From NCBI GenBank assembly GCA_900761995.1, contig CAAFEY010000041.1:1-33931 (forward strand): a DNA stretch of 33,931 bases, written 5' to 3'. Of the stretch, positions 9,500 through 16,813 are shown in pieces; positions within the stretch are counted from its first letter, which is position 1, and each line of letters opens with the position of its first letter. Both the position numbers and the translations under genes were made by a program. The DNA comes from an uncultured Collinsella sp. Lineage in GTDB: Bacteria; Actinomycetota; Coriobacteriia; Coriobacteriales; Coriobacteriaceae. The notes under the pieces were generated by a model, which saw only the letters and a list, made by a program, of their open reading frames with translations, searched no databases and had not been told where the DNA came from.

Positions 9500-9519
9500 C
9501 ATTGGGGACGTCCCCAATG
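9500..9519. repeat. Perfect 20-bp palindrome with GGGGAC core
   Basis: The sequence CATTGGGGACGTCCCCAATG is a perfect inverted repeat with no spacer, between the rpoD terminator and the tRNA promoter. It may be an operator or an intergenic palindromic repeat; its GGGGAC core also occurs in the long inverted repeat at 29799-29888. Confidence 0.6.
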
Positions 9520-9549
9520 ACTAGGTCGGAAAAATTCTAAAAAAAGTTC

Positions 9550-9577
9550 TTGCCCTGAGCTGATTCGTCCGTATAAT
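9550..9577 (+). promoter_or_regulatory. Promoter of the tRNA-Asn genes
   Basis: TTGCCC (9550-9555) and a consensus TATAAT (9572-9577) are separated by 16 bp, about 30 bp before the first tRNA. This is the clearest sigma-70 promoter in the window and fits strong stable-RNA expression. Confidence 0.75.
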
Positions 9578-9607
9578 AAACTTCGTTGCTTGAGAGCACG
9601 CATCTAT

Positions 9608-9682
9608 TCCTCGGTAGCTCAATGGTAGAGCACGCGGCTGTTAACCGCGCTGTTGTAGGTTCGAGTCCTACCCGGGGAGCCA
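9608..9682 (+). tRNA. tRNA-Asn (anticodon GTT), copy 1
   Basis: The 75-nt cloverleaf folds with a 7-bp acceptor stem (TCCTCGG with CCGGGGA, one T-G wobble) and the D-arm GCTCAATGGTAGAGC. The anticodon loop CTGTTAA gives anticodon GTT (Asn). The T-arm is GTAGGTTCGAGTCCTAC. Discriminator G and the CCA end are encoded in the DNA. Confidence 0.97.
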
Positions 9683-9690
9683 GAATTTCT

Positions 9691-9713
9691 CAGCCCATTC
9701 CGCTGGGCTTTTT
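9691..9713 (+). terminator. Terminator between the two tRNA-Asn genes
   Basis: AGCCCA (9692-9697) pairs with TGGGCT (9704-9709), followed by a T-run at 9709-9713. It occupies the 34-bp gap between the identical tRNA genes, so copy 2 should depend on read-through unless it has an unseen promoter. Confidence 0.7.
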
Positions 9714-9716
9714 AAT

Positions 9717-9791
9717 TCCTCGGTAGCTCAATGGTAGAGCACGCGGCTGTTAACCGCGCTGTTGTAGGTTCGAGTCCTACCCGGGGAGCCA
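9717..9791 (+). tRNA. tRNA-Asn (anticodon GTT), copy 2
   Basis: This is identical over all 75 nt to the copy at 9608-9682, including the encoded CCA. No promoter elements can fit in the 34 bp between them beyond the hairpin, so expression probably comes from the upstream promoter. Confidence 0.97.
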
Positions 9792-9797
9792 GGTTGT

Positions 9798-9827
9798 AAA
9801 ACCCGTCGCTTATGCGGCGGGTTTTTT
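9798..9827 (+). terminator. Strong terminator after the tRNA pair
   Basis: A 12-bp stem (9798-9809 with 9814-9825, one wobble) around a TTAT loop runs into six T's. The following 158 bp up to the next gene hold only a weak promoter candidate. Confidence 0.85.
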
Positions 9828-9923
9828 CATGCCGCGACCACTTGACTCGAACGTTGCCATATCAACATTTCGTGTCGAGGATGTAATCCCGCGACCCACC
9901 ACCTCAACATGGCGCGGTCGTTG

Positions 9924-9929
9924 TAGAAT
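9924..9929 (+). promoter_or_regulatory. Candidate -10 box upstream of the Asp23/YloU gene
   Basis: TAGAAT at 9924-9929, preceded by TTG, lies 57 bp before the GTG start at 9986. No good -35 is seen at standard spacing. A promoter is expected here because a strong terminator lies upstream. Confidence 0.35.
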
Positions 9930-9985
9930 ATTGCAATGATTGCTCCCACGACATGGTGCCGCGAGCACCAGATAAGGAGATTCTT

Positions 9986-10342
9986 GTGTCTGAGACCATT
10001 AACGGCAGCCTGAGCGTCTCGAACGACGTTATTGCCGATATTGCCGGTTATGCCGCGATGACGTGCTATGGCGTCGTCGGTATGGCTGAGCAGCTCCAAG
10101 GTGCCGAGAGCGTGCGCCTGCTTGCCGGTCAGCGCCTCCGCAAGGGCGTGCTTGTCTCCGCCGACGAGAACGGCCTTACGGTCGATCTTCACGTCGTGCT
10201 CGAGAACGGCGTCAACATGAAGTCCGTCTGCCACAATCTTTCGAGCTCCGTTGCCTTCACCCTGCAGGAGATCGCCCAGATCGATCCCGCCAGCCTTAAG
10301 ATCGGCATCCATATCGACGCGCTCAAGAGCCGTCTGAACTAG
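9986..10342 (+). CDS. Asp23/Gls24 (YloU-type) family protein
   Basis: Asp23/Gls24 proteins are small cytoplasmic or membrane-associated proteins linked to cell-envelope stress; the YloU subgroup is genetically paired with FakA/YloV. The 118-aa product has the family core DIAGYAAMTCYGVVGMA followed by the segment GLTVDLHVVLENG. I start at GTG 9986 because AAGGAGA (9973-9979) precedes it by 6 bases; a longer reading from ATG 9953 would include that ribosome binding site. The gene sits 27 bp before the DAK-domain gene, the same pairing as yloU-yloV in Bacillus. Biochemical role unknown. Confidence 0.88.
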   Translation: MSETINGSLSVSNDVIADIAGYAAMTCYGVVGMAEQLQGAESVRLLAGQRLRKGVLVSADENGLTVDLHVVLENGVNMKSVCHNLSSSVAFTLQEIAQIDPASLKIGIHIDALKSRLN

Positions 10343-10369
10343 CATCCGAAAACGGAGATTCAAATACCC

Positions 10370-12031
10370 ATGATTGCAAAGACCATTCGCACCTGTTTTC
10401 CGATCGCTGCGGCTGCCGTTTCCGACAAGGCCGAGGAGATCAATAAGCTCAATGTCTTCCCCGTGCCCGACGGTGACACCGGCACCAACATGTCGCTCAC
10501 GCTCGCCTCGGTGACCAAGGAGCTTTCCGCCCTTCCCGCCGACGCCGACATGGAGGCCATCGCCGGCGCCATCACCCACGGTTCCCTGATGGGCGCCCGC
10601 GGCAACTCCGGTGTCATCACCTCGCAGATCCTGCGCGGTGTGGCCGAGGGTCTCGTTTCTGCCGATGAGCCCATTACGTCCGCCAACATCGCCTATGCGT
10701 TCCGCCGAGCCGTCAAGGTCGCCTTCCAGGCCGTCCGCAAGCCCATCGAGGGCACGATCCTCACGGTGCTGCGCGATGTCTCGACCAAGGCCGACGAGTG
10801 CGAGAAGAAGAAGTTCTCGGCCGAGGACGCGCTCGACGCTATCGTCGTCGAGGCATATCAGTCTGTCGCCCGCACGCCCGACCTGCTGCCCGTTCTGAAG
10901 GAGAACGGCGTGGTCGACTCCGGCGCCTTTGGCTTTGCTATTTTCCTTGAGAACTTTGTAGCCGCCGCTCTTGGCCGCAGCACCGTTGTCGAGGATTTCT
11001 CCGCCACGTTTGATTCCGCTGGCTCTGCCCGCGACGCGGCCCTTGGTCGTGTTGAGATCGAGGCCAACGACGATTGGGAGGGCTCGGAGTTCCGCTACTG
11101 CAACGAGTTCCTCTTTAAGGCCGACGCTCCCTTTGACGAGGACGAGTGCCTTAAGTTCCTGGGCTCCATGGGCGACTGCGAGCTGCTCGTGGGTGCCTAC
11201 CCCGACTACAAGATTCACGTGCACTCCAACACCCCCAACCTGGTGCTCGAGCACATGCTGCAGCTTGGTCAGATCTATGAGGTCTTTATCCATAATATGG
11301 AGATGGAGGCCCACGACCGTACCGCCAAGATCCACGAGGATCAGGAGAAGGCCGCCGAGCCCGCGAAGGCCCTGGGCTTTGTCGCCGTTGCCGCCGGTTC
11401 CGGCGAGGCCGACATCCTCAAGTCCCTCGGCGTCGACGTGATCGTGTCGGGTGGTCAGACCATGAACCCCTCGACTGCAGATCTGCTGGGCGCCGTCGAC
11501 CAGGTCAACGCGACCTCGGTCATCATCCTGCCCAATAACGGCAACATCCGCATGGCCGCCGAGGCCGCTGCCTCTGCCTGCACCGACAAGAAGGTCGCCG
11601 TCGTTCCCACCAAGACCGTTCCGCAGGCCTTCTCCGCGCTGTTCGCGGTCCTGCCCGATTCCGAGCTCGAGGATGCCGTCGCCGCTATGGTCGACGCCAT
11701 CAGTGAGGTTCGCGATGGCGAGGTCACCCGTGCCGTGCGCGATTCCAGCGCCTCCGACGGCTCTCCGATTCACTCCGGTGACGTCATGGGTATCATTGCC
11801 GGCTCCATCGATGTGGTCGGCTCCGACGTGAAGCAGGTCACGCTCGATTGCATCAACCGAATGCAGGAGGAAGAGGAGGGCGACGCGCTGACGATTCTGG
11901 CCGGCGAGGAGCTGTCCGATGAGGCCTTCCAGGAGATTGTCGACGCCATTGAGGAGGCCCAGCCCGATCTGGAGATTGACGCCCATCGTGGCGAGCAGCC
12001 GCTCTATCCCGTGATCTTCTCGATCGAGTAG
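10370..12031 (+). CDS. fakA: DAK/DhaL domain kinase, FakA/YloV family
   Basis: FakA uses an N-terminal DhaL-like ATP-binding domain to phosphorylate fatty acids held by DegV-family FakB proteins, feeding acyl-phosphate into the PlsX/PlsY route. The 553-aa product shows the metal/ATP motif NVFPVPDGDTGTNM near residues 25-38 and GSLMGARGNSGVI around 80. A middle-domain motif YCNEFLF, with the conserved Cys, follows. The C-terminal half (TADLLGAVDQVNA, then ILPNNGNIRMAAE) matches the YloV C-terminal domain. Length is normal. It sits between the YloU gene and recG, as in Bacillus, and plsX is about 4.8 kb downstream. No FakB/DegV gene is in this window, so fatty-acid kinase activity is inferred from the family. 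Confidence 0.85.
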   Translation: MIAKTIRTCFPIAAAAVSDKAEEINKLNVFPVPDGDTGTNMSLTLASVTKELSALPADADMEAIAGAITHGSLMGARGNSGVITSQILRGVAEGLVSADEPITSANIAYAFRRAVKVAFQAVRKPIEGTILTVLRDVSTKADECEKKKFSAEDALDAIVVEAYQSVARTPDLLPVLKENGVVDSGAFGFAIFLENFVAAALGRSTVVEDFSATFDSAGSARDAALGRVEIEANDDWEGSEFRYCNEFLFKADAPFDEDECLKFLGSMGDCELLVGAYPDYKIHVHSNTPNLVLEHMLQLGQIYEVFIHNMEMEAHDRTAKIHEDQEKAAEPAKALGFVAVAAGSGEADILKSLGVDVIVSGGQTMNPSTADLLGAVDQVNATSVIILPNNGNIRMAAEAAASACTDKKVAVVPTKTVPQAFSALFAVLPDSELEDAVAAMVDAISEVRDGEVTRAVRDSSASDGSPIHSGDVMGIIAGSIDVVGSDVKQVTLDCINRMQEEEEGDALTILAGEELSDEAFQEIVDAIEEAQPDLEIDAHRGEQPLYPVIFSIE

Positions 12032-12041
12032 GCAACTGCCT

Positions 12042-14219
12042 ATGTCCGAACTGTGCTCCGTGCCGCGCGTCTCGGAGCGCTTTGCCCAGAGCAATGCGCT
12101 CGACGAGGATATCGCGCGACTCAAATATGTTTCGGGTAAACGTGAGGAGGCCCTTCGCCGTCTGGGAATTCGGACGGTGGGGGACCTCCTTCTCCATATC
12201 CCTCATCGATACCTCGACTTTACGCGCTCCTGGTCCATCGAGATGGCGCCCATCGGTACCGTGTGCACCATCATCGCCACGGTCGACCGTATCGTCCAAA
12301 AGCAGCCGCGTCCGCGCATGCAGGTGACCGAGGTCTCACTCGTTGACGAGACGGGTGTACTGCAGGTCGCCTTTTTCCGCCAGCCCTGGATTGCCCAGCA
12401 GCTTAAGCAAGGCGACCGCCTGGCCGTGATGGGCAAGGTCGAGTTTGCCTACGGCTTTAAGCAGATGGCCTCGCCGCACTTTGAAAAGCTTGAGGAAGGG
12501 CGCGCCACGGGCACTATCCTGCCGGTCCATTACGTGAGTGATGGCGTGAGCCAAGCGTGGATGCGCCGCATCGTAAGTGGCGCGCTCGAGGTCGTCGGCA
12601 ATCCCTTTGATCCCATTCCGGCACGCTTACGCGTTAAACGTCGCCTGATGAGCAATGCTCGTGCGCTTCGATCGATCCACTTTCCCTCGAGCATGGCTGA
12701 GCGCGATATCGCGCGCGCACGGCTTGCCTACGAGGAGTGCCTCTACCTGCAGCTGGCGCTGCGCCTGCGCAACGACGGCGGCCTGGTCGATGTGGTGCCC
12801 TATGCCCACACCGCGGGCGAGCACCTGGCCGCGCTCAAGCAGGCCCTGCCGTTTTCGCTGAGCGACGAGCAGGAGGCCGCGTTCCAAGATATCCTGCTCG
12901 ATATGTGCGATGGCGGGCGCGTGATGAACCGCCTGCTGCTGGGCGATGTCGGTACCGGCAAGACCGCCGTTGCCGCCTGCGCGCTGGCTGTGGCTGCCGA
13001 TAGCGGCACGCAGGCCTGCGTTATGGCGCCCACGGGCGTGCTGGCGCGTCAATATGCCGATAAGACCGGCCCTCTGCTCTCGCAGGCTGGCATGACCTGG
13101 GCGCTCCTGACGGGCGCCACGCCGGCGGCCGAGCGCGAGCAGATCCATTCCCAGCTGGAATCGGGCGAGCTCGATGTCCTCTTTGGCACCCACGCGGTGC
13201 TTTCGGATAACGTGGCGTTTAAGCATCTGTCGCTCGTGGTCATCGATGAGCAGCACCGGTTTGGCGTCGGCCAACGTAACGCCCTGCGCGCTAAGGGCCC
13301 GGGTGCCGATCTGCTCGTTATGACGGCAACGCCCATCCCGCGTACGCTGGCGCTTTCGGTCTACGGCGATCTGGACACGAGCATCATCCGCCATCGGCCC
13401 GTCCCTGGCGCTGGCGTGACGACACGCGTACTCACCGAGTCGAGCCGCGACCTTGCCTATGGCGCCATCCGCGAGGCGCATGAAAAGGGTCAGCAAGCCT
13501 ACGTGATTTGCCCGCTCGTGGAGCCGAGTGACTCGGCCGATGAGTTGGAGGACGTTCCCGGTATCGCCCGCGACGACGAGGGCCGCGTGGCGGTCCCCGT
13601 GCCGCTGCACGATACAGCGACCGAGCTCGACCGACTGCGCCTGGCGTTGCCGGGTCTTGCCCTCGAGCGCCTTCACGGCCGCATGCCAGCGGGGGAGAAG
13701 GACCAGGTTATCGATGCCTTCAAGCGTGGCGAGATCGACGTTCTCGTCTCGACTACGGTGGTCGAGGTGGGCGTCGACGTGCCCAACGCCACCGTCATGG
13801 TCATCGAGAATGGCGAGCGCTTTGGGTTGGCGGCCTTGCACCAGCTGCGCGGGCGCGTGGGCCGCGGCAGCGTGTCGGGTACGTGCCTGGTCATGACGCA
13901 CTCCAAGGGCAATGGCGGCGCGTCGGCGGCACAAGACCGCCTCCAGTCACTCGAGAAGACCTCGGACGGCTTTACGCTCGCCCAGATGGATCTGCGTTTG
14001 CGCCACGAGGGCGAGATTCTTGGCTACCGTCAGCATGGCGGCGCGACCCTGCGCTTTGTGGACCTGGACGCCGACGAGGAATTGATCGAATGGGCCCATT
14101 TGGACGCGGTCGAGCTCTTGCGGTATGCTTGCAACCTTGACTCTGTGGCGACGCGCCCCCTACGCGATGCGGTCGCCATGCGGTATCGACATATCTTTAA
14201 GGAGGTCAGCGGAGGATGA
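12042..14219 (+). CDS. recG: ATP-dependent DNA helicase RecG
   Basis: RecG is a double-stranded DNA translocase that remodels stalled replication forks and branched intermediates. The 725-aa protein has an N-terminal wedge/OB-fold part, then helicase motif I GDVGTGKT (301-308) and motif II DEQH (402-405) within VIDEQHRFGVGQ. Motif III (TATPIPRTLA), the RecG-specific RPVPG segment, and motifs V-VI (STTVVEVGVDVPNA, QLRGRVGRG) follow. It ends in the TRG-like C-terminal region (LRLRHEGEILGYRQHG). The 4-bp overlap of its stop with rsmD implies coupling. Confidence 0.96.
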   Translation: MSELCSVPRVSERFAQSNALDEDIARLKYVSGKREEALRRLGIRTVGDLLLHIPHRYLDFTRSWSIEMAPIGTVCTIIATVDRIVQKQPRPRMQVTEVSLVDETGVLQVAFFRQPWIAQQLKQGDRLAVMGKVEFAYGFKQMASPHFEKLEEGRATGTILPVHYVSDGVSQAWMRRIVSGALEVVGNPFDPIPARLRVKRRLMSNARALRSIHFPSSMAERDIARARLAYEECLYLQLALRLRNDGGLVDVVPYAHTAGEHLAALKQALPFSLSDEQEAAFQDILLDMCDGGRVMNRLLLGDVGTGKTAVAACALAVAADSGTQACVMAPTGVLARQYADKTGPLLSQAGMTWALLTGATPAAEREQIHSQLESGELDVLFGTHAVLSDNVAFKHLSLVVIDEQHRFGVGQRNALRAKGPGADLLVMTATPIPRTLALSVYGDLDTSIIRHRPVPGAGVTTRVLTESSRDLAYGAIREAHEKGQQAYVICPLVEPSDSADELEDVPGIARDDEGRVAVPVPLHDTATELDRLRLALPGLALERLHGRMPAGEKDQVIDAFKRGEIDVLVSTTVVEVGVDVPNATVMVIENGERFGLAALHQLRGRVGRGSVSGTCLVMTHSKGNGGASAAQDRLQSLEKTSDGFTLAQMDLRLRHEGEILGYRQHGGATLRFVDLDADEELIEWAHLDAVELLRYACNLDSVATRPLRDAVAMRYRHIFKEVSGG

Positions 14220-14872
14220 GAATCATCGGCGGCGAATGGCGCGGTCGTAAGATCGAGGAGCCCCGTGGTCGCGATGTCACCCGCCCCACGACCGATCGTG
14301 TGCGCGAGGCATGCGCATCTATGGTCATGTCGGCATTCGACTTCGATCTTGACGAGGTCTGCGTGCTGGACGCCTTTGGCGGCTCCGGCGCTTTGGGTAT
14401 CGAGATGCTCTCACGTGGTGCCCGCTCGCTCACGACGTTCGAGATCGATCGGAATGCCGCGCGGCTCATTACCAAGAATATCGAGTCGCTCTGCCGTGAC
14501 CGTGCGCGTTGGCGCGTGGTAACGGGCGACATGCTGGCGAGTGCCTCGCGCGGTCGTGTGCCGGGCGGCCCCTTTGATCTGGTCCTGCTCGACCCGCCCT
14601 ATGCTTTTGGTGCCGAGCCGGTCGAGGAACTGCTGCAGAACCTGGCTCAGCAGGGTCTGCTTGCACCTGGCGCTTATGCCCTGTTTGAGCATGCCGCTGC
14701 TGATGCGGGCGCGCATCCGGCAGGCTTTGAGATCGTACGTGAGAAGCGCTACGGCATTACCTCGGTCGACCTGCTTCGTTGGGTCGGCGATGACGATGGT
14801 GAGGGCGATAGCGCCTGCACCGATGCTGACAACAACGATGTCACGACGGTTCAGGAGGACGCCCATGAGTGA
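14216..14872 (+). CDS. rsmD: 16S rRNA (guanine(966)-N(2))-methyltransferase RsmD
   Basis: RsmD methylates G966 of 16S rRNA with S-adenosylmethionine. The 218-aa product opens with the family signature MRIIGGEWRGRKI and has RPTTDRVREA, the SAM-binding motif LDAFGGSGALGIE, and the catalytic DPPY at residues 126-129. The last 30 or so residues are an acidic low-complexity tail beyond the usual end. The ATG overlaps the recG stop, and its own stop overlaps coaD. The order recG-rsmD-coaD is widely conserved. Confidence 0.95.
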   Translation: MRIIGGEWRGRKIEEPRGRDVTRPTTDRVREACASMVMSAFDFDLDEVCVLDAFGGSGALGIEMLSRGARSLTTFEIDRNAARLITKNIESLCRDRARWRVVTGDMLASASRGRVPGGPFDLVLLDPPYAFGAEPVEELLQNLAQQGLLAPGAYALFEHAAADAGAHPAGFEIVREKRYGITSVDLLRWVGDDDGEGDSACTDADNNDVTTVQEDAHE

Positions 14873-15362
14873 CACCATCAACCGCGTGATCGTCCCGGGC
14901 ACCTTCGATCCCATCACGTTTGGCCATATCGACGTCATCCGCCGCGCCCGCCGCATCTTTCCCAGTGTGATCGTCGCTGTTGCCGAGTCGCAGGGTAAAA
15001 ACGGTGTGGGTACCACGTTTATGCTCGATGAGCGCGTGGCGCTGGCCCGCGAGGCGCTCGGTGATATCGACGGCGTCGAGGTCCTGCCCTTTACCGGCCT
15101 CTTGGTCGACTTCGCTCGCGAGCAGGGGGCGGGGGCCGTGGTCAAGGGCCTGCGCGCCATGACCGACTTTGAGTACGAGCTGCAGCAGGCAGATCTCAAC
15201 TATCGCTTGGATAACGAGCTGGAGTCCATCTTTGTCATGAGTGCGCCGCAGTACGGCTATATCTCGAGCTCGGTCGTTCGCCAGATCGCCTCACTCGGCA
15301 GCGATGTATCGACGTTTGTCCCGCCCAACGTGGTCGAAGCGCTCAGACATCGCTTTTCGTGA
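14865..15362 (+). CDS. coaD: Phosphopantetheine adenylyltransferase
   Basis: CoaD transfers AMP from ATP to 4'-phosphopantetheine, the penultimate step of coenzyme A synthesis. The 165-aa protein carries the nucleotidyltransferase motif TFDPITFGH (13-21), KGLRAMTDFEYE and the C-terminal YGYISSSVVR, all diagnostic, and has the normal length. An AGGAGG ribosome binding site at 14852-14857 precedes the ATG at 14865. CoA made here is the donor of the prosthetic group for the ACP encoded at 17958. Confidence 0.96.
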   Translation: MSDTINRVIVPGTFDPITFGHIDVIRRARRIFPSVIVAVAESQGKNGVGTTFMLDERVALAREALGDIDGVEVLPFTGLLVDFAREQGAGAVVKGLRAMTDFEYELQQADLNYRLDNELESIFVMSAPQYGYISSSVVRQIASLGSDVSTFVPPNVVEALRHRFS

Positions 15363-15386
15363 CGTTTTTTATTGCCTGGTGGCATG

Positions 15387-15395
15387 TGGTAAACT
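15387..15395 (+). promoter_or_regulatory. Candidate extended -10 promoter upstream of the SepIVA-like gene
   Basis: TGGTAAACT (TG-n-TAAACT) lies 36 bp before the start at 15431, after a T-rich run (15365-15370) that may end coaD transcripts. The flanking TGTGGTA recurs before rpmF. Confidence 0.4.
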
Positions 15396-15430
15396 AGCAC
15401 AATGATATGTTACCTATGAAAGGAGACCGG

Positions 15431-15928
15431 ATGCCGGGCGAGAATTTTCCTGGCGATAGGATCGTCAGCTTGGTCGATGAGCTCGAAGGGCTGATCGAGG
15501 AAGCCAAGCCGCCTTTCGGCAAGAACGCTCAGTTCAAGGTCATCGACGCCGACGTGTTCTTCAACATCCTCGACGAGATCCGCATGAGCTATCCCGAGGA
15601 GTGGCAGAAGTCCCGCCGTATCCTTAAGGAGCGCGAGGAGCTTATGGCTTCCGCCGCCGCCCAGGCCGATTCCATCATCGCCGACGCTCAGCAGCAGGCC
15701 CTCACCATTGCCGGTGAGCAGGAGATCGTCCGCTTAGCCCAGCAGCAGGCCGACGACATCCGCGATCGTGCCCAGCAGTACGAGCGCGAGACGCGTTATG
15801 CTGCCGAGGACTATGCAGAGCAGGTCTTTACGCATCTGGAGGAGAACCTCAAGAGCCTGACCGGCACCGTTACCCGTTGCCGTCAGCAGCTCAACGAGGG
15901 TGCCGCCCAACAGAATGGTCAGTGGTAA
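15431..15928 (+). CDS. SepIVA/DivIVA-like coiled-coil protein
   Basis: The 165-aa product has a compact N-terminal part (VSLVDELEGLIEEAKP, then VIDADVFFNILDEIR). A long Ala/Gln/Glu-rich helix with coiled-coil character follows from about residue 55 to 150. It resembles mycobacterial SepIVA (Rv2927c), a DivIVA-like septation factor, and lies in the same place next to a DUF177 gene and upstream of rnc. Such proteins are often auto-annotated as 'ATPase' or 'ATP synthase subunit b-like' because of the helix; there is no nucleotide-binding motif here. I start at ATG 15431 after AAAGGAG (15419-15425); an upstream ATG at 15407 would cover that site. A role in cell division or envelope growth is inference from similarity recalled from memory. 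Confidence 0.75.
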   Translation: MPGENFPGDRIVSLVDELEGLIEEAKPPFGKNAQFKVIDADVFFNILDEIRMSYPEEWQKSRRILKEREELMASAAAQADSIIADAQQQALTIAGEQEIVRLAQQQADDIRDRAQQYERETRYAAEDYAEQVFTHLEENLKSLTGTVTRCRQQLNEGAAQQNGQW

Positions 15929-16482
15929 TGGCTGAGTTCCCGAGCGTTACCGTCGATCTTTCCGAGCAGCTTGAGTTTCCCGGAGATTCGTATCCGTTGA
16001 CCGGCAAGGTCGATGTCGCCACCTACACGGTGGGCGAGAAGGAGTACCAGCTACAGGACGGCATCGACTACGACGTTGTCTTTACCAATGCCGGTACCGG
16101 TGTCTTGCTCACGGGCATGGTCCGCGCGCACGCCACCGGCGAGTGCGACCGTTGCCTGGAGCCCGCTTCGTTTGATATCGCCGGCGAGATCGAGGAGTTC
16201 TACCTCTTCGAGGAGCCCGAGGATCCCGAGGCCTTCGAGGACGGCTACGAGCTCCTGGGTGAGGACCGCATCGTCGATCTGGGTGAGCCCATCAACGACG
16301 CGGTCGTCATGGACACGCCGTTTGTGGTGCTCTGCAAGCCCGATTGCCGCGGTCTGTGTCCCACTTGCGGTTGCAATCTCAACGTCGAGCAATGCGATTG
16401 CGCCGCACAGGCAGAGGCAGAATGGGCCGCTGCCACGGAAAATCCATTTGCAGCATTGAAGAATCTCAAGCTCGATGAGTAA
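15928..16482 (+). CDS. DUF177 (YceD) family protein
   Basis: YceD/DUF177 proteins are conserved partners of rpmF and are thought to act in rRNA processing or ribosome assembly. The 184-aa product has the paired cysteines of CDRC in its middle and the C-terminal segment CKPDCRGLCPTCG, consistent with a zinc-binding fold, then an Asp/Ala-rich end. Its ATG shares one base with the stop of the SepIVA-like gene. rpmF follows after 64 bp, the standard arrangement for this family. Confidence 0.9.
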   Translation: MAEFPSVTVDLSEQLEFPGDSYPLTGKVDVATYTVGEKEYQLQDGIDYDVVFTNAGTGVLLTGMVRAHATGECDRCLEPASFDIAGEIEEFYLFEEPEDPEAFEDGYELLGEDRIVDLGEPINDAVVMDTPFVVLCKPDCRGLCPTCGCNLNVEQCDCAAQAEAEWAAATENPFAALKNLKLDE

Positions 16483-16487
16483 AACTG

Positions 16488-16496
16488 TGGTAGTAT
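16488..16496 (+). promoter_or_regulatory. Candidate extended -10 promoter of rpmF
   Basis: TGGTAGTAT (TG-n-TAGTAT) lies about 50 bp before rpmF and shares the preceding bases TGTGGTA with the element at 15385-15391. No clear -35. Confidence 0.4.
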
Positions 16497-16546
16497 CGCT
16501 ACTTGCGCGTAATCGCCACACTGGATAGTTCATAAGGAAGGTCACT

Positions 16547-16726
16547 ATGCCCGTACCTAAACAAAAGCAGGGTCGTATCCGCACTCACACCCGTCGTTCC
16601 GCCAACATGAAGATTTCGGCTGCGGCTCAGTCCACGTGCCCCCGTTGCGGCGCTGTCAAGCTTCCGCACCACGTGTGCCCCAGCTGCGGTTTCTACAAGG
16701 ACCGCGAGGTTATCGTTACCGAGTAA
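16547..16726 (+). CDS. rpmF: 50S ribosomal protein L32 (bL32)
   Basis: The 59-aa product MPVPKQKQGRIRTHTRRSAN... is ribosomal protein L32, with a zinc ribbon formed by Cys31, Cys34, Cys44 and Cys47 (CPRC and CPSC). It is highly basic, as expected for a 50S component. The ATG at 16547 follows AAGGAAGG (16533-16540). It is short enough to be missed by a 60-codon cutoff. The position between DUF177 and plsX is the classical rpmF-plsX arrangement. Confidence 0.97.
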   Translation: MPVPKQKQGRIRTHTRRSANMKISAAAQSTCPRCGAVKLPHHVCPSCGFYKDREVIVTE

Positions 16727-16766
16727 CGGTATACTCTGGATGCGATGCCGTTCCAAATGGAACCAC

Positions 16767-16797
16767 AATGGCCGGCTCAATGAGTCGGCCATTTTTG
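16767..16797 (+). terminator. Intrinsic terminator directly before plsX
   Basis: A 12-bp stem (16767-16778 with 16782-16793, one wobble) around a 3-nt loop AAT is followed by TTTTTG. It ends only four bases before the plsX Shine-Dalgarno sequence (16801-16806), so it may end rpmF mRNA or attenuate plsX. Confidence 0.8.
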
Positions 16798-16813
16798 TAT
16801 AAGGAGCATGTAT

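Noticed and set aside
9827..12124. A 765-codon open frame on the minus strand opposite the YloU and FakA-like genes
   Set aside because: It is the antisense shadow of well-supported genes, a common effect of high GC and biased third positions; it has no recognisable domain or ribosome binding site and crosses intergenic DNA.
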